DNA of 6,958 bases from Allopontixanthobacter sp041741895. GTDB lineage: Bacteria; Pseudomonadota; Alphaproteobacteria; Sphingomonadales; Sphingomonadaceae. Each line of letters starts with the position of its first letter. The first letter of the stretch is position 1. The notes beneath the pieces are model-generated. The model was not told the DNA's origin. It did no database searches and worked only from the letters and a program-made list of their open reading frames with translations. This document shows positions 1 to 6,762 of this stretch, piece by piece. Location of the stretch: positions 1-6,958 of the forward strand of contig JBGSJO010000077.1 in assembly GCA_041741895.1 (NCBI GenBank), given 5' to 3'. The position numbers and the translations under genes were made by a program.

Positions 1-590
1 GTGGCCATCTTCAGGCGGCTGATGACATTGCTGTCTTCGCCGACGAAAGCCTGGACCAGCCGTTCGGCTTCGGCCGCATCTTCCGGTGCTGCGACAATGC
101 CGGTAAGCAGGACAGTGTTGGTGCCCATGGTGGAAACCGAAATCCTTGCTTCGGGCATGGCCATGTTCAACATCTGATCGACGCTATCCAGGTTCGAACC
201 GACACGCACGTTGGCGGACCAGACGATATCGCCGGCTGCGTTGCTGGCATAGACGGTGGTTTCGCCGCCAGCCTTGCCAAACACATAAAGCTGGCTGCGC
301 GATTTCACCTGCACATCGGCAATCTGGTCATTGGCAACGAAGACATCAGCCATCGAGCCGGGAACATTGATCAGTTCGCCGCGGCCGATCGACAGGACGA
401 TGCTCTGTGCCGGGCTGCGGATGGACTGGGCGTTTGCGATCCCTGCCCCGATACCGCTGGTCCCACCGGCAAGCGGCGCGACAGCGATGGCGGAGAGCAG
501 CAGAGAAGCTGTCAGACGGCGTTTCATGAATTTGCCCCTCGAATGTGTGCCAGTGATCTGGCGGGCGAAAGTTGTGATTGCGTGGCTCAT
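1..590 (-). CDS. cpaC: Flp/Tad pilus secretin CpaC (RcpA), N-terminal part, cut by the window edge
   Basis: This is the N-terminal part (196 complete codons) of the outer-membrane secretin through which Flp/Tad pili leave the cell. Translation from 590 gives a short hydrophilic leader, then MKRRLTASLLLSAIAV, a lysine/arginine-rich and hydrophobic signal peptide ending near ANAQS. After it comes the secretin N-domain (SPAQSIVLSIGRGELINVPG, VFVANDQIADVQV, LYVFGKAGGETTVYA) and then a BON-like segment (TVLLTGIVAAPEDAAEAERLV). The beta-barrel secretin domain lies beyond the left edge. The start is ambiguous. ATG 590 follows the cpaB stop by one base with AAGGA upstream, while in-frame ATG 527 sits directly before the signal peptide and has GAGGGG upstream. 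A start at 527 would give the more usual signal peptide. Family assignment is confident; the exact start is not. The gene is the third of the cpaA-cpaB-cpaC run. Confidence 0.9.
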   Translation of the reverse strand, partial: MSHAITTFARQITGTHSRGKFMKRRLTASLLLSAIAVAPLAGGTSGIGAGIANAQSIRSPAQSIVLSIGRGELINVPGSMADVFVANDQIADVQVKSRSQLYVFGKAGGETTVYASNAAGDIVWSANVRVGSNLDSVDQMLNMAMPEARISVSTMGTNTVLLTGIVAAPEDAAEAERLVQAFVGEDSNVISRLKMA

Positions 591-591
591 C

Positions 592-1587
592 TCAGTTCCT
601 TCCCACTGGAACTTCGACCGTGGTCTTGCCGCGTGTAACCCGGACTATCGGACCCTTCGGCGCTGCCGGTTCGCCTGGCGTTTCATAAGCTGGCGCACCG
701 CCTGGCTTGGGAGAATCTGTGGCGGGCATCGTCCGGCGCTGGAACCGTGACACGTCGCTGCCGGTCACAAAGGTGGAACCCTTATCGTTTGGACGCGCCC
801 TGGCCTGTGCCAGCAGCTTTTCTTCTTCTTCCGGAGTGGCGTTGTCTGGAACCTTGATGTCCCCCGCAGCAATCGCCCGGTCAAGCTCGTCCTGATTGTC
901 CGCGATGGAACGCAGCGACAGGCTTAGCGTGCCGATGGTTTGTGCAACGGCGATCTTCTCGGCCATCTTCGGGGTCACTTCCACAGTTACCGTGCGGAAT
1001 TCCTTCACGACTGTCTTGCCTTCGACCGTTTCCTGGGTCGTCGATTGGTCGGTTGCCAGCACCCGCAGATTGCGGAGGAAAGTTTCCGCCGCCTTCAGAT
1101 CGCTGCCGTCTCCCTGGACCGATTGCGTAAGCACGATGTCAACTCGGTCGCCCGGGAATACAAACCCTGCAACACCGGTTTTCGCCGAAACGGGGACAGT
1201 CACAGCCCGCATGCCGGCGCCGAGCGCTGCTGCGAGGAAGCCGCGGTCGCCGGGGCTGACCAGCGATCCTTGGGTAACCGGCTCGCCCGCAGAGATCTGA
1301 TAACGGACCACGGTGCCGAGCAATTGGGTGATGTCGGATTCGCCATCCAGGAAGTAAGCATCCTGGACCATTTCTTCCGGCCATTGCTGGAAGCTGATCG
1401 AATCTGCGGTAATGATCGTACCGACGGGGAGCGCGCGCTGCGCCACCAGAACCTTGGGACCCTGTGGTACTGCTGCCGCTTCGGCAGTGGGTGCAGAATT
1501 CCCGGTGAACATACTCCGTGCTGCCAGTGCCGTACCGATCGCGATGATCAGTGCGACAAGCAATAGAGCGAGTTTCTTCCTATCCAT
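592..1587 (-). CDS. cpaB: Flp pilus assembly protein CpaB (RcpC), SAF domain
   Basis: This 331-residue protein is anchored in the inner membrane by one N-terminal segment (about residues 6-24, LALLLVALIIAIGTALAA), with the rest in the periplasm. A SAF domain follows at about 45-115 (KVLVAQRALPVGTIITADSI). A second, RcpC-type domain covers about 120-240 (GMRAVTVPVSAKTGVAGFVFPGDRVDIVL). The last 65 or so residues form a proline/alanine-rich linker (DSPKPGGAPAYETPGEPAAP) ending in a beta-like RVTRGKTTVEVPV stretch. Family knowledge: CpaB/RcpC helps the CpaC secretin assemble or function in Tad systems, possibly through peptidoglycan contact. The start is ATG 1587, with a GAGGGGG ribosome site about 10 bases upstream. 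The stop is one base from the first possible cpaC start, so the two are probably translationally coupled. The plus-strand open frames across this gene are shadows. Confidence 0.95.
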   Translation of the reverse strand: MDRKKLALLLVALIIAIGTALAARSMFTGNSAPTAEAAAVPQGPKVLVAQRALPVGTIITADSISFQQWPEEMVQDAYFLDGESDITQLLGTVVRYQISAGEPVTQGSLVSPGDRGFLAAALGAGMRAVTVPVSAKTGVAGFVFPGDRVDIVLTQSVQGDGSDLKAAETFLRNLRVLATDQSTTQETVEGKTVVKEFRTVTVEVTPKMAEKIAVAQTIGTLSLSLRSIADNQDELDRAIAAGDIKVPDNATPEEEEKLLAQARARPNDKGSTFVTGSDVSRFQRRTMPATDSPKPGGAPAYETPGEPAAPKGPIVRVTRGKTTVEVPVGRN

Positions 1588-1612
1588 GGCTGTTAAGCCC
1601 CCTCATTCAGCC
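1588..1612 (-). promoter_or_regulatory. cpaB ribosome binding site inside a small hairpin loop
   Basis: GGCTG at 1588-1592 and CAGCC at 1608-1612 are complementary arms directly upstream of cpaB ATG 1587. The 15-base loop carries the strong GAGGGGG Shine-Dalgarno sequence (complement of 1598-1604). The ribosome site supports the chosen start. The 5-base stem is weak and may be chance. Confidence 0.35.
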
Positions 1613-1675
1613 CGTAGAAAAAGTCATCTGGGCGTTGTGTCTGTGGTAAGTATGCTGTGTTGGTTAAAATCCGGT

Positions 1676-2176
1676 TTACCCGACCGGTGCGCCTGCAACG
1701 GCGGCCCCGGCTGCGAGGAAATAGTGAAGGCCGATTACCCACAGGCCAGCGGCTGAGATTGCGACACCATAGGGAATGGCCAGCCGTTCACGCTGGCGCC
1801 GCATGACGTGCCAGGCACCCATCACGATTGTCAGCACGCCGCCAAGCAACGCCATGATGATGAGCAGTTCGAGAAACCATTCCGGCTTGATCCACAGTGC
1901 GAGCGCGGTCAGCAATTTGACATCGCCGCCGCCCATCATCCGTAACGCGAACATGCCTGCCAGAATCGCGAAGGCAGCCGCTGCCACGCCCAGCTGCATG
2001 GCCACATCCGGCCACAGTGAAAGATTGCTGCTCCACCAGAACAACGGTGCGCCCAGCGCGATGCCGGCGTTCAGCCAATTGTCGATCTGGCGCCGGCGCA
2101 TATCGGTAAACGCCGCAACCAGCAGCGCGATTGCCAAGACAGCCAGCAATCCGTAGTGGAAATATTCGTTCAGCAT
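1676..2176 (-). CDS. cpaA: Prepilin peptidase CpaA/TadV (A24 family)
   Basis: This is an inner-membrane aspartyl peptidase that cleaves the leader of Flp-type prepilins and pseudopilins. From ATG 2176 it is 166 residues, the usual size for the short CpaA/TadV form, which lacks the N-terminal methylase part of PilD. The two catalytic aspartates are visible: D25 in FTDMRRRQIDNWLN and D85 in the GxGD motif MMGGGDVKLL. Several hydrophobic segments are seen (about residues 9-23, 37-48, 59-79, and two more after the GxGD motif). The open frame also allows a TTG start at 2188. I prefer ATG 2176 because the family begins just before the first membrane segment and a GGGGG run lies 5 bases upstream. 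The gene is first in the visible cpaABC run. An 88-base gap separates it from cpaB, so cpaB may also have its own promoter. Confidence 0.94.
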   Translation of the reverse strand: MLNEYFHYGLLAVLAIALLVAAFTDMRRRQIDNWLNAGIALGAPLFWWSSNLSLWPDVAMQLGVAAAAFAILAGMFALRMMGGGDVKLLTALALWIKPEWFLELLIIMALLGGVLTIVMGAWHVMRRQRERLAIPYGVAISAAGLWVIGLHYFLAAGAAVAGAPVG

Positions 2177-2180
2177 CAAA

Positions 2181-2203
2181 GCCCCCAAAATCCCTGTGGG
2201 GGC
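2181..2203 (-). promoter_or_regulatory. GC-rich hairpin over the cpaA ribosome binding site
   Basis: GCCCCC at 2181-2186 and GGGGGC at 2198-2203 are a perfect 6-base inverted repeat around an 11-base loop. On the cpaA transcript the second arm contains the GGGGG run that lies 5 bases before ATG 2176, so the stem would mask the only Shine-Dalgarno-like sequence near this start. No T-run follows in either direction, so it does not look like an intrinsic terminator. The repeat is seen directly; a role in translation is inference. Confidence 0.35.
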
Positions 2204-2278
2204 ATTGCTACAGGCGATGGCTTACCAAATAGTAACCAACCGCTGGAGGTTAACATTAGCCAAATAGATACATCCGCC

Positions 2279-3277
2279 ATGAACCGTAATGCCGGGCAGG
2301 CGCAAATCGACCGGCGCATAATCCCGGCCAATGCGGTCGAAAGCCAATGGAAGGAGCCGGACGGGCACGCCATCCGGCGGATCGATTGGCCCGATGCAGC
2401 GACCGAAAGCGGCACACCGCGCGGCTCGATCCTGTTCATGCCGGGGCGCGGGGATGCTTACGAAAAATATCTCGAAACGCTGGAAGAATGGCACCGGGCA
2501 GGCTGGCGGGTCACCGCTGCGGACTGGCGCGGGCAAGCAGGATCGGGGCGGCTCGGTAAAGATCCGGTGACCGGCCATGTGAGCGATTTTTCAGTGTGGG
2601 TCGAAGATCTCGCGGATTTCTGGTCTGAATGGAAGGCGGCCACACCGGCCCCCCATGTCATAGTCGGCCATTCGATGGGCGGGCATCTGGTATTGCGGGC
2701 CACTGCGGAACACAGGATTGATCCCGATGCGGTGGTGCTTTCAGCCCCGATGCTTGGATTTTACGGTTCGCAATTGCCGGTTTCAATCATGCACAGCGCC
2801 GCGAAGATCATGGCCCGACTGGGTGATCCGGCGCGGCCGGCATGGAAATGGAGCGAAAAGCCCGGCGAAATGCCGATTGGCCGGATCGATCTTCTGACCC
2901 ATGACAAGGATCGTTACGAAGACGAATTGTGGTGGCGTGATCGGCGCCCGGAACTGGTCATGGGACCGGGCAGCTGGCGCTGGGTCGAACGCAGCTATGC
3001 CTCGATGCGCGGGCTTGACCGTGTGGGCGCGCTCGAAGCGGTGGCCCAGCCGGTGCTGCTGATCGGAACTGCGAATGACAAGCTGATCGATATGCGCGCG
3101 ATTGAACAGGCGGCGGACCGGTTGCCCCATGGGGAACTAGTTTCCTTCGGCAAGGAAGCGCATCATGAAATCTTGCGCGAAGTCGATGCGGTGCGCGGCC
3201 GGGCGATGGCTGCGATCCTGGAATTTCTGGACCGCGTTGCCCCGCAGGAAACACCGCAACCGGCCAGCACGGATTAA
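2279..3277 (+). CDS. Alpha/beta hydrolase, lysophospholipase / monoacylglycerol lipase-like (PldB family)
   Basis: This predicted serine hydrolase has 332 residues and is of the Hydrolase_4/PldB type. The substrate is probably a lysophospholipid or monoacylglycerol, but this is not proven by sequence. The family entry motif FMPGRGDAYEKYLETLEEW is followed by VTAADWRGQAGSGR. The nucleophile elbow GHSMGG places the catalytic serine at S132. The acid is D267 (GTANDKLID) and the histidine is probably H296 (KEAHHEILRE), so the triad is complete. No signal peptide or membrane segment is seen, suggesting a cytoplasmic or peripheral enzyme. The frame stays open back to 2156, but that would overlap cpaA on the other strand, and the conserved part begins only after about RRIIPANAVES. 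ATG 2279 is therefore preferred, although it lacks a clear ribosome site. The next gene begins on the base after its stop, so the two are probably one operon. Confidence 0.88.
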   Translation: MNRNAGQAQIDRRIIPANAVESQWKEPDGHAIRRIDWPDAATESGTPRGSILFMPGRGDAYEKYLETLEEWHRAGWRVTAADWRGQAGSGRLGKDPVTGHVSDFSVWVEDLADFWSEWKAATPAPHVIVGHSMGGHLVLRATAEHRIDPDAVVLSAPMLGFYGSQLPVSIMHSAAKIMARLGDPARPAWKWSEKPGEMPIGRIDLLTHDKDRYEDELWWRDRRPELVMGPGSWRWVERSYASMRGLDRVGALEAVAQPVLLIGTANDKLIDMRAIEQAADRLPHGELVSFGKEAHHEILREVDAVRGRAMAAILEFLDRVAPQETPQPASTD

Positions 3278-4381
3278 GTGATCTTGGCAGAGCGTTACGA
3301 TATTGTGATTATCGGTGCCGGAATGGCAGGTGCAAGCCTGGCAGCAGAACTTGCGCCCCACGCCAGCGTTGTGGTGCTGGAGGCAGAGGATCGGCCCGGC
3401 TACCACGCCACGGGCCGCTCCGCGGCATTCTGGGAGGAATGCTATGGCGGGCCCGATGTCGTGCCGCTCACGCTCGCGTCCGGACCATATTTGCGGGAAC
3501 GCGGTTTCCTGTCCCAGCGCGGCGCGCTCTATGTGGGCCGGGATGAAGATTGCAGCGCACTCGACGATTTCATGATGCGTTTCGAAAATAGCGGCGCGAC
3601 GATCGAGCGCCTCCATGCGGCAGATCTTGCACGGCGCCTGCCGGGCATCAGGCCCGAATGGACCGGTGCCGTCTGGGAACCTGCCTGCGCCGATATCGAT
3701 GTCGGCGCCTTACATGCTCATTATCTGACGGCGATGCGCAAGGGCGGCGCGCAGTTGGCGACGCGGGCATCATTGGCCGCCGCCAACAGGACCGGCGATG
3801 GCTGGCGGTTGAAAACCACAAGTGGAACCGAATTTGCCGCTGACTTGCTGGTTAATGCATCGGGCGCATGGGCCGATGATGTGGCCAGAATCGCCGGGGT
3901 CAGCCCCATCGGCATTGAACCCAAGCGGCGTACGGTCGTGCAATTACGCATCGATCCCCTGCCGCCAAGGGATATGCCCCTGGTGTTGGATATCTCGGGC
4001 AAATTCTATTTCCGGCCGGAAAGCGGGCGGCTGTGGCTTAGCCCGCATGACGAAGAACCTTCGCCGCCCTGCGATGCAGCGCCGGAAGAACTGGCGGTGG
4101 CCACCGCTATTGCACGGCTGGAACAGGTGGTCGATTGGCGGATCGAACAGGTCGAGCACAAATGGGCCGGATTGCGCAGTTTTGCGCCTGACCGCCTGCC
4201 CGTCTACGGTTTCGATCCCCGGAACACCGGCTTTTTCTGGTTTGCCGGGCAGGGCGGTTTCGGCATCCAGACAGCCCCGGCTGCGGCGCGATTGGGCGCG
4301 CAGATCATTCTTGGCCTGCCGCATGATGACATGACCCACACGCTTGACCGGTCAAAATATTCCCCGGACCGCTTCGGGTAG
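3278..4381 (+). CDS. FAD-dependent D-amino-acid dehydrogenase, DauA-like (DAO family)
   Basis: This flavoprotein of 367 residues belongs to the DAO family (glycine/D-amino-acid oxidase group). It probably oxidises a D-amino acid to its 2-oxo acid with ammonia release. The N-terminal dinucleotide fold is clear: GAGMAG with G13, G15 and G18, and the FAD ribose acid E35. From recall, it lines up along its whole length with Pseudomonas D-arginine dehydrogenase DauA: PGYHATGRSAAFW, DIDVGALHAHYL, LVNASGAW, GIEPKRRT, FYFRPESG, WAGLRSF, QGGFGIQT. Likely substrate-site residues kept are Y56, R217/R218, Y244 and R300; the position of DauA H48 is F51 here. No signal peptide is seen. The start is GTG 3278, immediately after the upstream stop (TAAGTG), with no clear ribosome site, so translation probably depends on coupling to the hydrolase. 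A TTG at 3284 is a weaker alternative. Confidence 0.88.
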   Translation: MILAERYDIVIIGAGMAGASLAAELAPHASVVVLEAEDRPGYHATGRSAAFWEECYGGPDVVPLTLASGPYLRERGFLSQRGALYVGRDEDCSALDDFMMRFENSGATIERLHAADLARRLPGIRPEWTGAVWEPACADIDVGALHAHYLTAMRKGGAQLATRASLAAANRTGDGWRLKTTSGTEFAADLLVNASGAWADDVARIAGVSPIGIEPKRRTVVQLRIDPLPPRDMPLVLDISGKFYFRPESGRLWLSPHDEEPSPPCDAAPEELAVATAIARLEQVVDWRIEQVEHKWAGLRSFAPDRLPVYGFDPRNTGFFWFAGQGGFGIQTAPAAARLGAQIILGLPHDDMTHTLDRSKYSPDRFG

Positions 4382-4395
4382 ATTCATCTGAACCA

Positions 4396-4434
4396 GCGGC
4401 TAGATTGGTGCAGAATTCATGCATCAATGGCCGC
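4396..4434. terminator. Imperfect hairpin in the convergent gap, possible bidirectional terminator
   Basis: In the 86-base gap between the convergent oxidoreductase and ABC permease genes, GCGGC (4396-4400), ATTG (4404-4407) and TGCA (4409-4412) pair with TGCA (4420-4423), CAAT (4425-4428) and GCCGC (4430-4434) around the loop GAATTCA. The stem has about 13 pairs plus one possible G-U pair and a bulge. Neither side has the T-run of a classic intrinsic terminator. Position and symmetry suggest transcript ends or 3' protection for both genes, which is inference. The rest of the gap shows nothing recognisable. Confidence 0.4.
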
Positions 4435-4467
4435 AGACATAGCTTGATGAGGCAACACCTGCACGCA

Positions 4468-5193
4468 TTAAAGGGGCTCTTTGCGATTCAGGTCTAAAAG
4501 CATCAAAACACCTACTGCAATCCCCCCGTAAAAACCCAGCTGAATTGCCATGGTTACCCGCTCCGGGTCAGTGCCAAGTGCGTTGGTCGGGATCAGCCAG
4601 GGGAAGAACGCGCCCTGTCTGGATGCGGTTGCCGCCACTGCGACGAATGTGCCGCCGATGCCCAGAACAAGCGGCGGAACGAAGCTACGGAAACGAAGCG
4701 CTGCCCAGAGCTGGATTGCGATCAGCAGCAGCGAACCTGCGAACATCGCGGTGATCAATGAAACTGCGTCAAACCAGGGATACGCTCCCTTGAGCTGCTG
4801 GTCTGCCGCCAGCAGATCCACGGTTGCCCCGGCTGCGGGTAAAAGAATCACGAGTGCCGCGCTCATGGCGGCGACAAGGCTAACAACCACGAACGCCTTG
4901 GCCGCATAGAAATGCCAGCGCGGGACCGGTAAGGCCAGAAGGTGGTTCCAAGCCTTCGGGCCATGGTCGATCTGCGCAACCAAAATCGTCAGCGCGGTCA
5001 CCGTCATCGGCAGCATGAAATAAGACCACATTGCCGCAGCTCCCATTGCGAACATGCCCCATTCCATGGCTTCGGATCGGTCCAACAAGATCAAGCCTGA
5101 CAGGATTGCCACCATGGCAGGGGCGGCGGCGCACAGCAGCAGGACGAGCGAATTGCTCAGTTTCGCAAATTCGCAATGAATTACAGAAATCAT
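4468..5193 (-). CDS. ABC-2 type transporter permease (lantibiotic-immunity/bacitracin-export-like)
   Basis: This is a 241-residue inner-membrane permease and the partner of the ATPase encoded just upstream. About six hydrophobic segments can be seen, near residues 16-37, 48-73, 98-122, 146-170, 176-192 and 217-233. Between the second and third is the cytoplasmic coupling motif HGPKAWNHLLALPVPRWHFYAAK, typical of the ABC2_membrane_4 group (MutE/EpiE/BcrB-like permeases). The substrate cannot be read from the sequence; family members export or give immunity to peptides, but many are uncharacterised. The start is ATG 5193 with AAAGGA 7 bases upstream, and that ribosome site overlaps the ATPase stop codon, pointing to coupled translation. 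The frame stays open to 5373, but the added residues overlap the ATPase gene, look nothing like protein of this family and are not believed. Only one permease is present, so a homodimer is likely. Confidence 0.88.
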   Translation of the reverse strand: MISVIHCEFAKLSNSLVLLLCAAAPAMVAILSGLILLDRSEAMEWGMFAMGAAAMWSYFMLPMTVTALTILVAQIDHGPKAWNHLLALPVPRWHFYAAKAFVVVSLVAAMSAALVILLPAAGATVDLLAADQQLKGAYPWFDAVSLITAMFAGSLLLIAIQLWAALRFRSFVPPLVLGIGGTFVAVAATASRQGAFFPWLIPTNALGTDPERVTMAIQLGFYGGIAVGVLMLLDLNRKEPL

Positions 5194-5204
5194 CGCAATT
5201 CCTT

Positions 5205-6155
<951 letters not shown>

Positions 6156-6180
6156 CCATTCCATCCTTCCGAAATACGAC

Positions 6181-6209
6181 TCGACAGATAAGCAAATTTA
6201 ATTCTAAAT
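6181..6209 (+). promoter_or_regulatory. Candidate sigma-70-like promoter for the DUF2975-repressor pair
   Basis: TCGACA at 6181-6186 resembles a -35 box and TAAATT at 6205-6210 resembles a -10 box, 18 bases apart, with a possible start of transcription about 25 bases before ATG 6241. The -10 box would lie within the palindromic operator candidate. The matches are weak in an AT-rich stretch; this is a guess from spacing and position. Confidence 0.25.
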
Positions 6210-6240
6210 TAAAGTACAAAATTTAAGTGAGACATAAATT
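6194..6240. promoter_or_regulatory. AT-rich palindromic operator candidate in the divergent gap
   Basis: Four copies of the half-site AATTTA alternate in orientation: forward at 6195-6200, reverse (TAAATT) at 6205-6210, forward at 6220-6225 and reverse at 6235-6240. The first two form a perfect 16-base palindrome with an ATTC spacer. The second, third and fourth copies start exactly 15 bases apart, and the last touches the ATG of the DUF2975 gene. The longer word AAATTTAA also occurs at 6194-6201 and 6219-6226. The gap separates the ABC genes from the pair that includes a Cro/C1 regulator, so binding by that regulator is a reasonable inference but unproven. Confidence 0.4.
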
Positions 6241-6762
6241 ATGACCGACGTGGATCTTCTCAGGAAGCATAGCCTCTGGCTTTCTCGGCTGACCCTTTTT
6301 CTGTTGATCGGCACAGCGCTGATCATCGGTATCCATACTTTCCAGATTCCCGGCGGCGCTTCTGATAATGCGATCGCACCCGGCACCGTGCTGCAATGGT
6401 TGCCCTCCGCCTTCTATCTTTACGCACTGTGGGCAATTCGATCCGGTTTCAGGGACTTTGCGATCGGTGGAGTCCTGGGCCCGGCTATCGCCGAAGGGTG
6501 CATCCGCGCAGGCATTTCCATGGCGATAGGTGCCACTCTAAGCGCTGTTGGCGTGCCCAATCTGGTCCGGATGCTCAGCGACTGGGGGATGATCAATGGC
6601 CAAGGTGATCGTTTCGACGGTTTCCTGATTTTCGACACCGCTTACCTCGCGGTAGGCGTTGTCGGACTTGCATTGATCCTGCTGGGCCGCCTGCTTCACC
6701 GCGCGTCCGCGATTCAGCGGGAGGCGTCTGCTCTCAGGCTTGAACTGGAAGAGTTCTTCTGA
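6241..6762 (+). CDS. DUF2975 family membrane protein
   Basis: This 173-residue inner-membrane protein of unknown function matches the DUF2975 pattern. About four hydrophobic segments are seen: residues 15-33 (LSRLTLFLLIGTALIIGI), 54-68 (LPSAFYLYALWAI), 80-105 (GPAIAEGCIRAGISMAIGA onward) and 130-150 (AYLAVGVVGLALILLGRLL). A charged, helix-like cytoplasmic tail follows (IQREASALRLELEEFF). The family is commonly encoded next to a small YozG-type Cro/C1 repressor, as in Bacillus yoaS-yozG, and that partner follows here with a one-base overlap (TGATG), supporting the assignment. The start is ATG 6241 with a weak GTGAG site 9 bases upstream, and no earlier in-frame start is attractive. The role could be sensing or modulating the partner regulator, or acting with the divergent ABC transporter; the sequence does not decide. 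Confidence 0.8.
   Translation: MTDVDLLRKHSLWLSRLTLFLLIGTALIIGIHTFQIPGGASDNAIAPGTVLQWLPSAFYLYALWAIRSGFRDFAIGGVLGPAIAEGCIRAGISMAIGATLSAVGVPNLVRMLSDWGMINGQGDRFDGFLIFDTAYLAVGVVGLALILLGRLLHRASAIQREASALRLELEEFF

Noticed and set aside
940..1566. 208-codon plus-strand open frame opposite cpaB
   Set aside because: It lies fully antisense to a well-supported cpaB, has an unlikely composition (rich in Arg, Cys, His) and no recognisable domain; it is a shadow frame of high-G+C DNA.
2181..2203. GC-rich inverted repeat as an intrinsic terminator
   Set aside because: There is no T-run on either strand and it lies in the leader of cpaA, not at a gene end; kept instead as a possible translation-control hairpin.
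2156..2278. 41-codon N-terminal extension of the hydrolase
   Set aside because: It would overlap the cpaA start on the other strand and crosses the divergent control region; hydrolase similarity begins only after residue 10 or so of the ATG 2279 product.
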